DNA from: Ignavibacteria bacterium
GTDB taxonomy: Bacteria > Bacteroidota > Ignavibacteria > Tepidaquicellales > Tepidaquicellaceae
Direction: 5' to 3'
Assembly: GCA_016709315.1 (NCBI GenBank)
Contig: JADJMZ010000003.1
Location: forward strand, 124,001 to 188,000
Length of the DNA: 64,000 nucleotides
Position 1 is the first letter of the stretch, and each line of letters starts with the position of its first letter. The translations under genes were made by a program, and so were the position numbers. The notes under the pieces were generated by a model that made no database searches, was not told the DNA's origin, and saw only the letters and a list, made by a program, of their open reading frames with translations. Positions 1 to 9,863 of this stretch are shown here, piece by piece.

Positions 1-1854
1 TAATACCCGCCAGAAAGGAAAGTCAGGAAACCTGTCTTTGTTTTCAAATATGTTTTTTATCTTCGAAGCATCCCAGATTGATTTGCTCCTGAATGAATCA
101 GAGTTTAAAACAGAAGTTATAAAATTATTAGTGACATCTTTATTCATCCAGTCATCAAACGGAGTCATGAATCCGATCTTCTCATAATTGTTAACAGTTG
201 AAGCAGGCAATCTGTCCGAATAGACTTCTCTTAAAATTTTTTTTGTAATGCCATTATCAAATTTAATTTTATCCGGCAAAGAAAATGCGAGTTCCATTAT
301 TCTGTAATCAATAAACGGCGATCTCATTTCCACCGAACTTTGCATTGATGAATGATCTTCATAATTCAGTATCTGATTAAATCCGAGATACTGAATATTG
401 TATTTCATAAAACCATTCAAATTTGATGAAGAGAATTTTGAGTATTCAGGATTTGAAAGATATGAGATTTCTGAACTTCTTAAATCTTCAGAGATGCAGT
501 CAAAAATCTTTTCCTGATATTTTGAACGAAGATAAGAACTCTGTCTCCTTGACATTACGGCTTTTATAAACTGCTTAAGAATGTATTTGTAAGAAAATCT
601 CATTTTATCCGAGATTGAATTTATCTGTGACGGCAATTCATCAGGTTTGGAAAACAACAGATCAAGCAGATAATATCCGATAATATATTTCCCGTAACCG
701 CACCATGATTCATCAGCTCCCTGACCATTCAGCACTACTTTTACATTATTTTTCTTTATCTCTTTCATCAAAGTATAGTGAGCAAAACTTGAAGTGCTGA
801 AAACGGGTTCTCCCATTCCGTAAATAAAGCTGTTGATAGAATCAAGAAGATTATTCTGATCAGGATTTATAAAAACAGAATTTATATGCCTGCAAGTCTT
901 CAGTAATTCAGTTACAGACTTTGACTCATCAAAAATAAATCCCGGAAAGACCGCGCTGAAAGCTTTCACACTTGCTGCATTCAGTTTGTGACTGTCTATC
1001 AGTTCATCAGTGATCATAGATATTATCCCTGAGTCAAGACCGCCGCTTAGCAATATTGAAACTGGTACATCACTTCTGAATCTCAGTTTTACCGCATCTG
1101 TAAGTAGATTATCAGTTTCATCGTACACTTCTTTAACATTTCCAATTGATCGTGTCTTTGTGTCATTAAGATCCCAGTATTTTTCAAATTTATTTTTACC
1201 GTCCTTAATGATTAAGTTATGAGAAGATTTCAACTCATTAATTTCATTAAAAAATGTTTCTCCGTTATTAGTTTTATATCCATAAGCGAGATAGTCGAAA
1301 ACTTTTCCGTGATTAGCGAGTCTGATATCTTTTACTTTTAGGACAGATTTAATCTCACTCGAAAAAATAAGACAATCATTATTGATGAAATAGTAAAACG
1401 GTTTAACACCGAACCTGTCTCTCGATGCAAAGAAAATATTTTTTTTAAAATCATATATAGCAAAAGCCCACATACCGTTGAATTTCTTTACGCAATCAAA
1501 TCCGTATTCTTCATAGGAATGAATAATCACTTCAGTATCGCTACGTGTTTTGAATTTATATCCTTTAGCAGAGAGCTCGGACATCAGCTCGATATAATTA
1601 TATATCTCTCCGTTAAAAACAATAACTACAGATCTGTCATGACTGAACATCGGCTGTGATGCTTCTTCAGACAAATCAATAATGCTGAGTCTTCTGTGAC
1701 CAAGACAAACCGGAAAATTTATAAACATACCTTCTCCGTCAGGACCGCGATGTGCAATTTCCTTATTCATAACAGAAATTTTACTTTCAAAGAATGAAGT
1801 GCCTTCGTCTTTGAATTTATTATTGAAATATAATATTCCGTTAATCCCGCACAT
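1..1854 (-). CDS. asnB: Asparagine synthase (glutamine-hydrolysing), cut at its C-terminus by the window edge
   Basis: The reading frame begins MCGING, so the mature N-terminus exposes the class II glutaminase nucleophile Cys2. The glutaminase half shows HRRLSIIDL, FNGEIYNY and SRDRFGVKPFYY. The synthetase half has the ATP pyrophosphatase loop LLSGGLDSG. About 618 residues are visible with no stop, and the last ones (FPFWRVL) match the extreme C-terminus of this family, so probably only some 10-20 residues are missing. AsnB normally transfers glutamine nitrogen to an aspartyl carboxylate. Copies in polysaccharide loci are often proposed to amidate uronic acids instead, which would suit the uronate genes of this block; that is inference. 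Its start abuts the stop of the upstream glycosyltransferase, so it is probably co-transcribed. Confidence 0.93.
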   Translation of the reverse strand, partial: MCGINGILYFNNKFKDEGTSFFESKISVMNKEIAHRGPDGEGMFINFPVCLGHRRLSIIDLSEEASQPMFSHDRSVVIVFNGEIYNYIELMSELSAKGYKFKTRSDTEVIIHSYEEYGFDCVKKFNGMWAFAIYDFKKNIFFASRDRFGVKPFYYFINNDCLIFSSEIKSVLKVKDIRLANHGKVFDYLAYGYKTNNGETFFNEINELKSSHNLIIKDGKNKFEKYWDLNDTKTRSIGNVKEVYDETDNLLTDAVKLRFRSDVPVSILLSGGLDSGIISMITDELIDSHKLNAASVKAFSAVFPGFIFDESKSVTELLKTCRHINSVFINPDQNNLLDSINSFIYGMGEPVFSTSSFAHYTLMKEIKKNNVKVVLNGQGADESWCGYGKYIIGYYLLDLLFSKPDELPSQINSISDKMRFSYKYILKQFIKAVMSRRQSSYLRSKYQEKIFDCISEDLRSSEISYLSNPEYSKFSSSNLNGFMKYNIQYLGFNQILNYEDHSSMQSSVEMRSPFIDYRIMELAFSLPDKIKFDNGITKKILREVYSDRLPASTVNNYEKIGFMTPFDDWMNKDVTNNFITSVLNSDSFRSKSIWDASKIKNIFENKDRFPDFPFWRVL

Positions 1855-3075
1855 TTAATTAGCGTTATAGATTTTAGTAAGATTTAAAATATAATCGTAA
1901 GTTGATTGTGCATTTTTTCCCCAGGAGAAATATCTGGTTACAATTTCTTTTCCGCATTCAGACATAGACTTCATTTTCTCTTTATCACCGGCAAGAGTCA
2001 GGACGGAATCAGCTAAAGACTCAGCCGAATTTGGTTCTGCAAGTATTACCGGATAACCAAGTTTAAGCAATTCTTCACCTCCGCCGTTTCCTTTGCAGGT
2101 TATTACAGGAAGACCTTTTGCAAGAGCTTCTAAAAAAACCACTCCGAATGCTTCCGGAAAACTCGGAAGTATAAATATATCTGACTTGTCAAGTATTTCT
2201 CCAATACTCTTCTGAGATAATGATCCGGCAAATGTAACAATCTTTCCCAGTGAAAATGATTCTGACAGTCTTTCATAATTCTGTTTTAATTTTCCGTCAC
2301 CTCCTATTAATAATTTCGAATTCAGTTTCATGCTTATATCTTTCATGGAATTTAACAGGACATCTATATTCTTTCTTGGCTCTGACAGATGGCTGATACA
2401 TACCAGTTTTAATTCAGAGAAATTAAATTCTTTTTTATGATCAATAACAGGAAATTTCTGACCGAGATATATTACATTAATTTCCGGCAACTCAATCTTT
2501 TCATTTTCAAGATCAGATTTATTTACGGAGCTGTGAACGATTATACCGTTTGCGTTTATAAATTTACTTAAAATTACTTTATGGTCATTCGGAAAGAGCT
2601 TTTTAAGAGTTGGAATATCTTCATGATGATCTATTATCAAAGGTATATGAAATTCTTTAGCCAGTCTGGATGCCACATCAGCCCAAGGACTGATCCAGTT
2701 GCAGTAAATCACATCCGGATTTTCTGAAAGAAGTTTCTTTTTAATACTGTTGTAGAAAAAAAACTCAGTAAACTTTTTATTGACAGAATCGAAATAAGGT
2801 CTCGGCAAAGAAAAGAACGGAAAGTAAATTACTTTAAGATTATTTTCTCCGAAATCCGAAGTTGAAAGCAGATCAGAAATCCATTTATAAAAATTTGAAA
2901 AAAGTTTTAAGGGATTGAAAGCAAAAATTTCTCTTGGAGGAACAAATCTCAAAGGAACAATAGTAATGACACTGCAGTATTCAGATAATGCTTTGACATG
3001 CTGAAGTATGAAATCACCCCAGACAGGTTTGAATTTATTTGGAAAACATTCTGAAATCTCCACTACTTTTAACAT
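1855..3075 (-). CDS. GT4-family glycosyltransferase
   Basis: A 406-residue GT-B type retaining glycosyltransferase, predicted cytoplasmic or peripheral at the inner membrane. The N-terminal half starts with VVEISECFPNKFKP and has the acceptor-side region. The C-terminal half has the group 1 signature: LLIGGDGKL, then FVLPSFPEAFGVVFLEALAKG-type sequence with the E-x7-E nucleotide-sugar motif near residue 320, followed by GLPVITCKGNGGGEE. Donor and acceptor cannot be read from sequence. The stop codon directly abuts the asnB start and the gene lies 11 bp after a methyltransferase gene, so it sits inside the leftward operon. Confidence is high for the family and low for the substrate. Confidence 0.9.
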   Translation of the reverse strand: MLKVVEISECFPNKFKPVWGDFILQHVKALSEYCSVITIVPLRFVPPREIFAFNPLKLFSNFYKWISDLLSTSDFGENNLKVIYFPFFSLPRPYFDSVNKKFTEFFFYNSIKKKLLSENPDVIYCNWISPWADVASRLAKEFHIPLIIDHHEDIPTLKKLFPNDHKVILSKFINANGIIVHSSVNKSDLENEKIELPEINVIYLGQKFPVIDHKKEFNFSELKLVCISHLSEPRKNIDVLLNSMKDISMKLNSKLLIGGDGKLKQNYERLSESFSLGKIVTFAGSLSQKSIGEILDKSDIFILPSFPEAFGVVFLEALAKGLPVITCKGNGGGEELLKLGYPVILAEPNSAESLADSVLTLAGDKEKMKSMSECGKEIVTRYFSWGKNAQSTYDYILNLTKIYNAN

Positions 3076-3086
3076 AGAAAAATAAA

Positions 3087-3860
3087 CTATTTACTTTTTA
3101 CGGCAATTAAAAAATATCCCATCGAAGAATAAATTTCATTTACAGAAGGAAATTCATTCCGGCTCAATTTTTTTCTGAAAAAAGGAATGCAGGTTTTGTA
3201 AAAAATTAATTCCGGAACAGAGGATAAGGCATTCACAAACTTGTTTTTATTTATTCCGGTGAATCCTATTTTTTTCAAAGCATAGAAGAAAATTTTTACA
3301 GTCGAATAATAAAAAATAAAGAACCAGGAAGAAAAAGTACCTCCCATGGAAAGAACTGATTTAATTTCAAAACCATTTTTCTCTAAAATATCTCTTATCC
3401 CGTAATATGTATATCTTCTGTAATCATGAGGAGCTTCGTGCATAACATAAGTAAACGGAACGGATATTATCAATGCGCCTTTGGATTTCAGGACGTTGTA
3501 AATATTATTTATTACTTTTCTGTCGTCAACTGTATGTTCAAGAACTTCAGTGCACAAAACAGCATCAAAGGTTTCATTTTTAAAATGCTGATCAATATCT
3601 TCAGCGTAACATAAAACTTCAACCTCAGCTTTTCCGTGCAGTGAAAAAGGCACATCACAGCCAACTGAATCACTGCAAATTTCATTATAAACAACCGAGT
3701 AGGGCTTATTACCGCAGCCAAGATCAAGAAGACTGCCTTTGAATAAATTTTTAAAATGCTGAATACATTCAAGCAGCAATCCGTTTTTATAATAACTTTC
3801 CGAAGACAAATATTTCAGATAATATTTTCCGTTTTTCTTTTTAAATGACGAAGTATCCAA
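3087..3860 (-). CDS. Class I SAM-dependent methyltransferase
   Basis: 257 residues with the SAM-binding motif I LLDLGCGNKPYS near residues 44-55, motif II-like acidic region GCDVPFSLHG, and the post-motif ALCTEVLEH-type segment (VLCTEVLEHT) near residue 102. This is the Methyltransf_11 pattern. The C-terminal third is hydrophobic and aromatic (SSWFFIFYYSTVKIFF), suggesting membrane association. It lies between two glycosyltransferase genes, 6 and 11 bp from its neighbours, which points to methylation of a sugar in the glycan of this block. Position of methylation is unknown. Confidence 0.85.
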   Translation of the reverse strand: MDTSSFKKKNGKYYLKYLSSESYYKNGLLLECIQHFKNLFKGSLLDLGCGNKPYSVVYNEICSDSVGCDVPFSLHGKAEVEVLCYAEDIDQHFKNETFDAVLCTEVLEHTVDDRKVINNIYNVLKSKGALIISVPFTYVMHEAPHDYRRYTYYGIRDILEKNGFEIKSVLSMGGTFSSWFFIFYYSTVKIFFYALKKIGFTGINKNKFVNALSSVPELIFYKTCIPFFRKKLSRNEFPSVNEIYSSMGYFLIAVKSK

Positions 3861-3866
3861 TGCAGA

Positions 3867-4940
3867 TTAAATTTGTTCTAAAATTCCTTTGACAAGTATT
3901 TCCTGAGTATATTTCCTTTTGACAGTCTCTGATGATTTTTGAATATGATCTTTCATTTCATTTTTATTGCTGAGATAATAAAGGACTTTTTCCTTTAATT
4001 CGCTTTTTGATCTGAAGCACACGACTTCGTTGTCCGGGAAGATCATATCAAAATCTTTTTTATACTCCGCCAGCACAAAAATTCCGGATGATATACAGTC
4101 AAACACTCTGGTGGAAACGCCGTTTACCACGCCGGAATTAACAGTGACAGGATAAATCTCCGAGCAGCAGCAGGCGGCATTTACTTCCATAGAAGAAAGC
4201 GGTTCATTAACAAAATGTTTTTTCAGATCCGGGAAAAACGGAAACACATCCGACCACTGACTGTCTCCGAAAATTTTAAAATTCATTCCGGAAAGTTCGT
4301 TCAATACTGAAGCTCTTTTTATTCCCCATGAATTAAGATAATATCCTGTGCCGATGAATATTATCTCTGAGCTGTATTTATTTCTCTGATTTTCCGAAGG
4401 TGTTACAGGATGGAAAACATCGGGATTTGTCCCGACCGGAGAGAAAAAAATATTTTTCAGATCAAGCATTTTCAACCCGTCTATCCATCCGGTATCAGGA
4501 ACAATTATTTTATCAGCTTTCATTACCGTAAGGAGAAATGTTTTTTTAGAAGTAAACAGATAATTAGGATCATCTCCGAGAAAAATAATAATTTTCGTAC
4601 CGTTACTTTTAAAATAATCTAATGTATCCGGAAGCACTCTGCAGTCATTGTAAATAAATATGCAGGAAGGTTTTTCCGAATTATAAATTTTAATAAGTGC
4701 ATCATTGATCACTCTGCTGTAATTTCTCTGAATCGAATTATCATATTTTCTCGGAAACCTGTGAGAATAACCGCTGAATTTTTTCCAGTAATCCGGATAT
4801 AAGGAATGAATATTAATGTAACTTACATTTCTCCCGTTTTTTTTCAGAGCGTTTGCAAAATATAATTCATGCGGACCCAGAGTTTGTTCTCCCAAAACCC
4901 AGTCTAAGTCACACGGCGTGATAGAGTGAGACATTTTCAT
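3867..4940 (-). CDS. CgeB-like glycosyltransferase
   Basis: A GT-B protein of about 357 residues with a divergent N-terminal half and a C-terminal half resembling the CgeB / Glyco_trans_1_2 group: EIIFIGTGYYLNSWGIKRA, then VSTRVFDCISSGIFVLAEY and a closing KRKYTQ segment. An upstream in-frame ATG exists at 4958. I prefer the ATG at 4940 because AGGA lies five bases before it, and it shortens the overlap with the upstream membrane-protein gene to about 32 bases. A further ATG at 4934 is also possible. Role: probably adds a sugar to the repeat unit; donor unknown. Confidence 0.8.
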   Translation of the reverse strand: MKMSHSITPCDLDWVLGEQTLGPHELYFANALKKNGRNVSYINIHSLYPDYWKKFSGYSHRFPRKYDNSIQRNYSRVINDALIKIYNSEKPSCIFIYNDCRVLPDTLDYFKSNGTKIIIFLGDDPNYLFTSKKTFLLTVMKADKIIVPDTGWIDGLKMLDLKNIFFSPVGTNPDVFHPVTPSENQRNKYSSEIIFIGTGYYLNSWGIKRASVLNELSGMNFKIFGDSQWSDVFPFFPDLKKHFVNEPLSSMEVNAACCCSEIYPVTVNSGVVNGVSTRVFDCISSGIFVLAEYKKDFDMIFPDNEVVCFRSKSELKEKVLYYLSNKNEMKDHIQKSSETVKRKYTQEILVKGILEQI

Positions 4941-6243
4941 CTGTTTCCTGTTTAGCAAGATTTATAAAAATATTCCCGAATGCAAAAAGCAAAGCTCCTG
5001 TTGCATTGAAATAAAACATATCTATACTGAACACACTCATGATTGTTACCATCATCATAATCGAACAAAGCGTAGCAAACAGAATATAATCGCTTTTAAA
5101 AAATGGTTTTACATTGTCAAAAAATTGTTTATTGAAAATAATTAAAAGCAAAATTCCGCCGGAGCCGAAGATTGTTATCAGATTTGGAAATCCAAGATCA
5201 TTTGTGATCAGACTTCTTGTGATAGTAGAGAATCCCGCTCCGAATACCGGATACTCCCACCACACGCTTATCATCTGAAGGAGAATGTATTCTCTTCCAA
5301 GAAATGAGGAGTCAGTCTTATCAGCAAGATCATTAATTGAATTTACGCGGAGAAGGAATATATCGAATATCTGATTAAACGTGGAAGAAGTAAACAAAAG
5401 TATAATTCCAACTAAAGCAAAAGAACCTAAAAAAGTAAATAACTTTAATCTTATATTAGACCCTTCTGTTTTTTTGAATAAAAGAAACAGGGAGATTACT
5501 ATCAGAAAGAATGCAAAGCCAATGATCCATATTCTGCTAAGCGCAATCATTATTGAAAGAAGGTATAATCCAAGAAGCAGCAATCCGTAATTTCTTTTAT
5601 CTGTAAAATAATAATAGCATCCGAAAAAAAGATTGAAAGGGAGGAGATAACCTATTCTTGACCATATATAGCCGGTTTTTATTCCGCCGAATTCAACAGC
5701 AAACGGGTCTTCTCCAAAAAAGATACTGTATTTTTCGAATAACCTGACCGGTATTCTTTTTTGAGTAACATATTCGGCTACCTGTACAGTTATAAAAATA
5801 AAAATTAATGATGTTATTGTCTTTTCCAGAAAATTAAATTCTTTCATATCAGTTACCGTCAGGACAAGGTAAGGCAGAAAAAGAAAATTGCCGAATGGCC
5901 TGATTACGCTTATCATATCTTTTATGGAAAAGGAAGAAATTAAGAATGGTACTATAACAGAAATGATAAATAAAATTACAAAGAGTATGAATGAAATCTG
6001 ATAATTAAGCAGATGAAAATTATTTTTTTTCAGAAAAATTGTAATTAACATTGCAATCCAGAACAGATCCATAAAATAAATTGTGCCGATCCCGCCGAAG
6101 TCACCTATCTCAAGATTCGGATTTACATAAACAAATTCACCGAAATTTGTAATGACCATTAAACTTGCGATAATTCCCGATCTGTAATCATACAAAATCA
6201 GAACCAGAGCAATAACTATAATTATATAAGCCAGAAACATCAT
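4909..6243 (-). CDS. O-antigen polymerase/ligase-type membrane protein (Wzy/WaaL family)
   Basis: 444 residues, almost wholly hydrophobic with roughly ten to twelve membrane spans, beginning MMFLAYIIIVIALVLILYDY. There is a large hydrophilic loop (about residues 285-325, with DLADKTDSSFLGREYIL) before GVWWEYPVFGAGFST-like sequence (SVWWEYPVFGAGFSTI), which is the Wzy_C hallmark: a short basic/tyrosine stretch then W-x-x-x-P-x-x-G-x-G. It would polymerise or ligate undecaprenyl-linked glycan at the periplasmic face. A Wzx gene lies two genes away, supporting a Wzy role. Polymerase and ligase cannot be separated from sequence alone. Confidence 0.82.
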   Translation of the reverse strand: MMFLAYIIIVIALVLILYDYRSGIIASLMVITNFGEFVYVNPNLEIGDFGGIGTIYFMDLFWIAMLITIFLKKNNFHLLNYQISFILFVILFIISVIVPFLISSFSIKDMISVIRPFGNFLFLPYLVLTVTDMKEFNFLEKTITSLIFIFITVQVAEYVTQKRIPVRLFEKYSIFFGEDPFAVEFGGIKTGYIWSRIGYLLPFNLFFGCYYYFTDKRNYGLLLLGLYLLSIMIALSRIWIIGFAFFLIVISLFLLFKKTEGSNIRLKLFTFLGSFALVGIILLFTSSTFNQIFDIFLLRVNSINDLADKTDSSFLGREYILLQMISVWWEYPVFGAGFSTITRSLITNDLGFPNLITIFGSGGILLLIIFNKQFFDNVKPFFKSDYILFATLCSIMMMVTIMSVFSIDMFYFNATGALLFAFGNIFINLAKQETDENVSLYHAV

Positions 6244-6249
6244 TGCGAT

Positions 6250-6786
6250 TTATTTTGGTTCTGAATTATTTTTGTACTCATCAAATGTAATGCTGAGAAG
6301 TATATTATCCCAGTACATTCCTTTTCTGAAAAGTGATTCCGGGATTTTGCCTGAAATCTTATAACCGGCTTTCTGAGCAGCTATGAGACTTGTTTCGTTA
6401 TACGCTCCTACTTTTGCATAGATCGTATGAACGTTAAGATTCTCAAAAATATATTTAAAAATCATTTTGAAAGACTTCAGTCCGAATCCCTTCCCTCTGT
6501 AATTTTTAAAAATATCCATTCCCATTTCAGTGCATCTGTTCGTGTCGTCAAGATCCTGAAGTTTCCATACTCCAATTACATTTTCAGGAGTTTCGTGGAA
6601 GATACAATAAACTGTATTGTTCCTGTTTTTCGAAATGCTTTCCCACCACTGTATCTGCTGAAGTTCGGTAATAATCCTGGGATCGCGAAGCATCAGAAGT
6701 ACCGATTCATCATTATGTTCCTTTCTGATAATTTCGATATCATCTCTTTCCACTGATCTGAATCCGATATTTTCAAATCTTATCAT
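6250..6786 (-). CDS. GNAT-family N-acetyltransferase
   Basis: 178 residues, RimJ/RimL-like (Acetyltransf_3). Acetyl-CoA binding motif A appears as DIFKNYRGKGFGLKSFKMI around residues 90-108, and motif B as NETSLIAAQKAGYK near residue 130. The C-terminus LFRKGMYWDNILLS is typical of sugar-modifying members of this group. It sits 6 bp from the Wzy-like gene, so the likely job is acylation of an amino sugar such as the product of one of the DegT aminotransferases of this block. Substrate is inferred only. Confidence 0.85.
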   Translation of the reverse strand: MIRFENIGFRSVERDDIEIIRKEHNDESVLLMLRDPRIITELQQIQWWESISKNRNNTVYCIFHETPENVIGVWKLQDLDDTNRCTEMGMDIFKNYRGKGFGLKSFKMIFKYIFENLNVHTIYAKVGAYNETSLIAAQKAGYKISGKIPESLFRKGMYWDNILLSITFDEYKNNSEPK

Positions 6787-6925
6787 ATAAAGAATTTGTT
6801 TATGGTTTGGTAATAATTAAAATATAGAAATATTAAAAAGCAATAAAGTTATAAAATATACTTAAGAGCATTGTCAGAATATTATGATTAAGTATTTAAT
6901 TTAACAGAGTCTGATAAAAGCCGTC

Positions 6926-8203
6926 TTATTTTTTAAAAAGAATTTTTAATTCATTCACTGCGGTCACGATCGAGAATAAAGAGTACAATCTGAAATTTTC
7001 TTCCGCTGCTATTTTCTTCAGAAAAAATAAATTAATCAAAATTGTACCGCCTGCTACAAACGGCAAAACAAATCCTGCTCCGGCTATTCCGTAATTTCTG
7101 ATAAGCAGCAGAGAAAGAATTACTGAAATAAGAGAAGATGATACAGAAGTGATAAGTATATAATTATATTTATTGAAAGCCAGAGTAACCAGACTCATAA
7201 ACATTACTAAAGGCCATAACAGGATCGTAAAGGAAAAATTTCTTAAAATTCCGACAGACCCGGAAAATTTTTCGCCGAACATTACTGAAATTATCTGTTC
7301 GGAAAAGAAAAACGTAATCAGCGAAAGAACTATTCCTATAAATATATAAATATAAAATATGATACTGATCTTGTTGAAATTATTTCCTTCGGACTTTTTT
7401 ACATTCCTGAGCAGCAACGGCATCAGGGAGTAGCTGACACCCTGAACTACGGTAAGAAGTATCAGATAAATCTTAAACGAAGCATTGTATAACCCTACGG
7501 ATTCTTCGTTCAGAAAAAATCCGGCGCATAAAATTATAAAAGAAGCGGTGATTGCTTCTGCCTTTGATGCAATGCCAAGTTTGTATGCATCTTTGAGAGT
7601 TTTTAAATTCTTGCGCGGGCTTAAGTTAAGTTCGATTTTATTTTTTCTGATGTAAGGAAGAAATAAAAACATTGCAGTAACATACGCCTGTACTAATGAT
7701 ACAATTATTAAAGTGAATACAGACTGATGATTTATAAATACAGTGAAAATAAGAGCGGCGTAAATCAGCTGACCTGCAAGTTCGGAAATGGAATTATAGT
7801 AAAGTTTATTACCGGCCAGATAGTAATACCTGATCGAAAAAATCTGTGAAATGAATATAGAAGAAAAAAATAAAAGAAGAATGTATTTGCCGGTTTCAAG
7901 AAAAAAGTAAGCTACGATAATTAAAATTATATATGAGAATATCGCTGTAAGAAGCTGAAGTGAAATTATTTTCCCGATAACAACCCTGCTGTCGGTTTTT
8001 TCACACAACTTATTAGTGCCGTAACTCAGATATCCGAAATCAATGAAGAAACCGAAGTAGGATAAAATAACAAAAAGATAGGTGAACTTTCCGTAACCGT
8101 CCGGACCTAACGCTCTTGTGATTAATGGTAATGTAATAAATCCTATTAACTTCGAAACTGAATCAACGCCTAACTTTGAAATGAAGTTAATTACTAATTT
8201 CAA
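6926..8203 (-). CDS. wzx: Wzx-type polysaccharide flippase
   Basis: 425 residues with about twelve membrane spans and the MOP-superfamily start: KLGVDSVSKLIGFITLPLIT followed by ALGPDGYGKFTY, the usual Wzx N-terminal signature. It would flip undecaprenyl-diphosphate repeat units to the periplasm. Its stop side faces a 139 bp gap, the longest within the 3' half of this block, and its start overlaps the stop of the nucleotidyltransferase gene upstream by 4 bases. Together with the Wzy-like protein it marks this block as Wzx/Wzy-dependent, unlike the ABC-type exporter of the opposite strand. Confidence 0.9.
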   Translation of the reverse strand: MKLVINFISKLGVDSVSKLIGFITLPLITRALGPDGYGKFTYLFVILSYFGFFIDFGYLSYGTNKLCEKTDSRVVIGKIISLQLLTAIFSYIILIIVAYFFLETGKYILLLFFSSIFISQIFSIRYYYLAGNKLYYNSISELAGQLIYAALIFTVFINHQSVFTLIIVSLVQAYVTAMFLFLPYIRKNKIELNLSPRKNLKTLKDAYKLGIASKAEAITASFIILCAGFFLNEESVGLYNASFKIYLILLTVVQGVSYSLMPLLLRNVKKSEGNNFNKISIIFYIYIFIGIVLSLITFFFSEQIISVMFGEKFSGSVGILRNFSFTILLWPLVMFMSLVTLAFNKYNYILITSVSSSLISVILSLLLIRNYGIAGAGFVLPFVAGGTILINLFFLKKIAAEENFRLYSLFSIVTAVNELKILFKK

Positions 8204-8868
8204 AATCCTTTAATTATTTTTTGCCGCCAGATGCTTGCCTCTAAGAGACTATCGTTATCTCCGATGTCAAACCAGTATCCTTTATGAAAAACAACTTCTT
8301 TATCCGCCGATTCAAACATATTTCTGCCCGAAATGTTTACAGGACTGTTTTCAATTATGTACGGAGCTATTACTCCGTATTTTGAAGGAGGATCCGGATT
8401 CTTATAATGAAACTTGCCGGTCTCAATATCAAAACAACCCATTTGGGAAAGCTTCTCTTTGCTGCCGATATCTTTTATTGAGAATAAAAATTCAGAATTT
8501 TTTTTCTCAAATGTTTTTATAAGATTGTCAATCTTTACTTCGCAGATATTATCAGAAGGGACAAGCACACCGTGACTTTTTGTTCTTAAATATTTCTTTA
8601 CAAAGTCCCATCCGGAAAACATATCATTAACTCTTGAATCTGACTGAACTATCGTCCTGTGACCAAGTTGTCGGAGCTTTGTGTCGTTATCTTCATTTGT
8701 AAGAATTATTATCTCTTCTATTTTTTTCGAATTCTCAAGCAGCTCAAGCCCGAACCTGAACACCGGCTTATCATAAACCGGAATGAATGATTTGGAAATG
8801 AAATTTGTAATCTCTCCCAACCTTTCGCCTCTGCCTCCGCAAAACAATACTCCTAAAAATTTTTCCAT
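8200..8868 (-). CDS. hddC: Sugar-phosphate nucleotidyltransferase, HddC-like
   Basis: 222 residues. The nucleotidyltransferase signature LFCGGRGERLGEITN with the downstream K-x3-PVYDKP is at residues 8-34. The rest fits the short guanylyltransferase-like group used for heptose 1-phosphate, ending in KGYWFDIGDNDSLLEA. The gene overlaps the GHMP kinase gene by 16 bases, the same partnership as HddA (kinase) and HddC (D-glycero-alpha-D-manno-heptose-1-phosphate guanylyltransferase). Neither GmhA nor GmhB is in the window, so another sugar-1-phosphate substrate is possible. I am sure of the fold, moderately sure of the HddC assignment. Confidence 0.7.
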   Translation of the reverse strand: MEKFLGVLFCGGRGERLGEITNFISKSFIPVYDKPVFRFGLELLENSKKIEEIIILTNEDNDTKLRQLGHRTIVQSDSRVNDMFSGWDFVKKYLRTKSHGVLVPSDNICEVKIDNLIKTFEKKNSEFLFSIKDIGSKEKLSQMGCFDIETGKFHYKNPDPPSKYGVIAPYIIENSPVNISGRNMFESADKEVVFHKGYWFDIGDNDSLLEASIWRQKIIKGF

Positions 8869-9863
8869 AAAACCTCTGTTCCTTTATGACTGAACTTTAC
8901 ATCAAGCGCTATAAAGTTTGGATACAGTTCATATTTAATTTTTTCTCTTAAGCCGGAATCACTTGTAAATGCGAGGAGAAAACCTCCTCCTCCTGCGCCG
9001 AGTATCTTACCGCCTATCACTCCCTTTCTTTTCAGCGTTTCATAGAGCTGATCAATGAACGGATTTGAAGCATGACCGTTAGTGGATTTTTTTAATTTCC
9101 AGCTTTCATTAAGGAGTCTTCCTATATCGTTAAGATTTAAATTTCCTGATTCCAGAATGCTGAGAAGTTCATAAGATAAATCTCTTAAACCCAGAAAATA
9201 TTTTGATTTTTCCGGACTGACGGAATTTATACCGAGGTCTGTCTGAATTACTTTATTTTCTCTCGCCATATTTGTAAATACAAGGAACATTCTGTCTTCA
9301 AGCCTTTTTAAATTCTCTTCCGAAATTTTTACTTTCCGGACTGTGACTTTGTCTTTTTTAAATGTAATCGAATTGAATCCCCCGAATACTGTTGCATACT
9401 GATCCTGTCTTCCGCCTATGGTTCCGGCATCAGCTTCCAGTTTATAAGTTAACTCCGAATGCTCTGTTTTGTTTTTTATTTTTATATCTCTCAATTGACT
9501 GCATCCCAGCAAAAGAGAACTCATCATTGCTGAAGAAGCTCCGAGACCGCTCCCTGTAGTCATTACATCAGAAGTCAGTATCACTTCAGCGCCTTTGAAT
9601 ATTCCGTAATGCTCAAGAGCTGTCTGGGCGTAAGGATGTTTGATCCTGCTCGTGATTGATTGTGTTTCTATTTCAGCGTGATGAACTCTCACATTCGAAT
9701 CAAACATATCTTTGATTGAAACATAATTGAAAAGATCAATTGTCGAAGAAACAACATGACCTGTTTCCCCGCCGCTGTAAAATGCTTCTATATCAGTTCC
9801 GCCTCCTGCAAAACTAATTCTAAGCGGTGATCTTAAATAGATATGTTTTTTATTGTACAGCAT
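8853..9863 (-). CDS. hddA: GHMP-family sugar kinase, HddA-like
   Basis: 336 residues. The N-terminal motif SPLRISFAGGGTDIEAFY (residues 12-29) is typical of D-glycero-D-manno-heptose 7-phosphate kinases and related sugar kinases. GHMP motif 2 appears as TTGSGLGASSAMM near residue 103, motif 3 as GGKILGAGGGGFLLAF near residue 286. It would phosphorylate a sugar at C1 for the adjacent nucleotidyltransferase. Its start and the upstream epimerase stop share one base, implying translational coupling. The alternative is an L-fucose/galactose-type kinase; the neighbouring nucleotidyltransferase favours a heptose or related sugar. Confidence 0.75.
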   Translation of the reverse strand: MLYNKKHIYLRSPLRISFAGGGTDIEAFYSGGETGHVVSSTIDLFNYVSIKDMFDSNVRVHHAEIETQSITSRIKHPYAQTALEHYGIFKGAEVILTSDVMTTGSGLGASSAMMSSLLLGCSQLRDIKIKNKTEHSELTYKLEADAGTIGGRQDQYATVFGGFNSITFKKDKVTVRKVKISEENLKRLEDRMFLVFTNMARENKVIQTDLGINSVSPEKSKYFLGLRDLSYELLSILESGNLNLNDIGRLLNESWKLKKSTNGHASNPFIDQLYETLKRKGVIGGKILGAGGGGFLLAFTSDSGLREKIKYELYPNFIALDVKFSHKGTEVLWKNF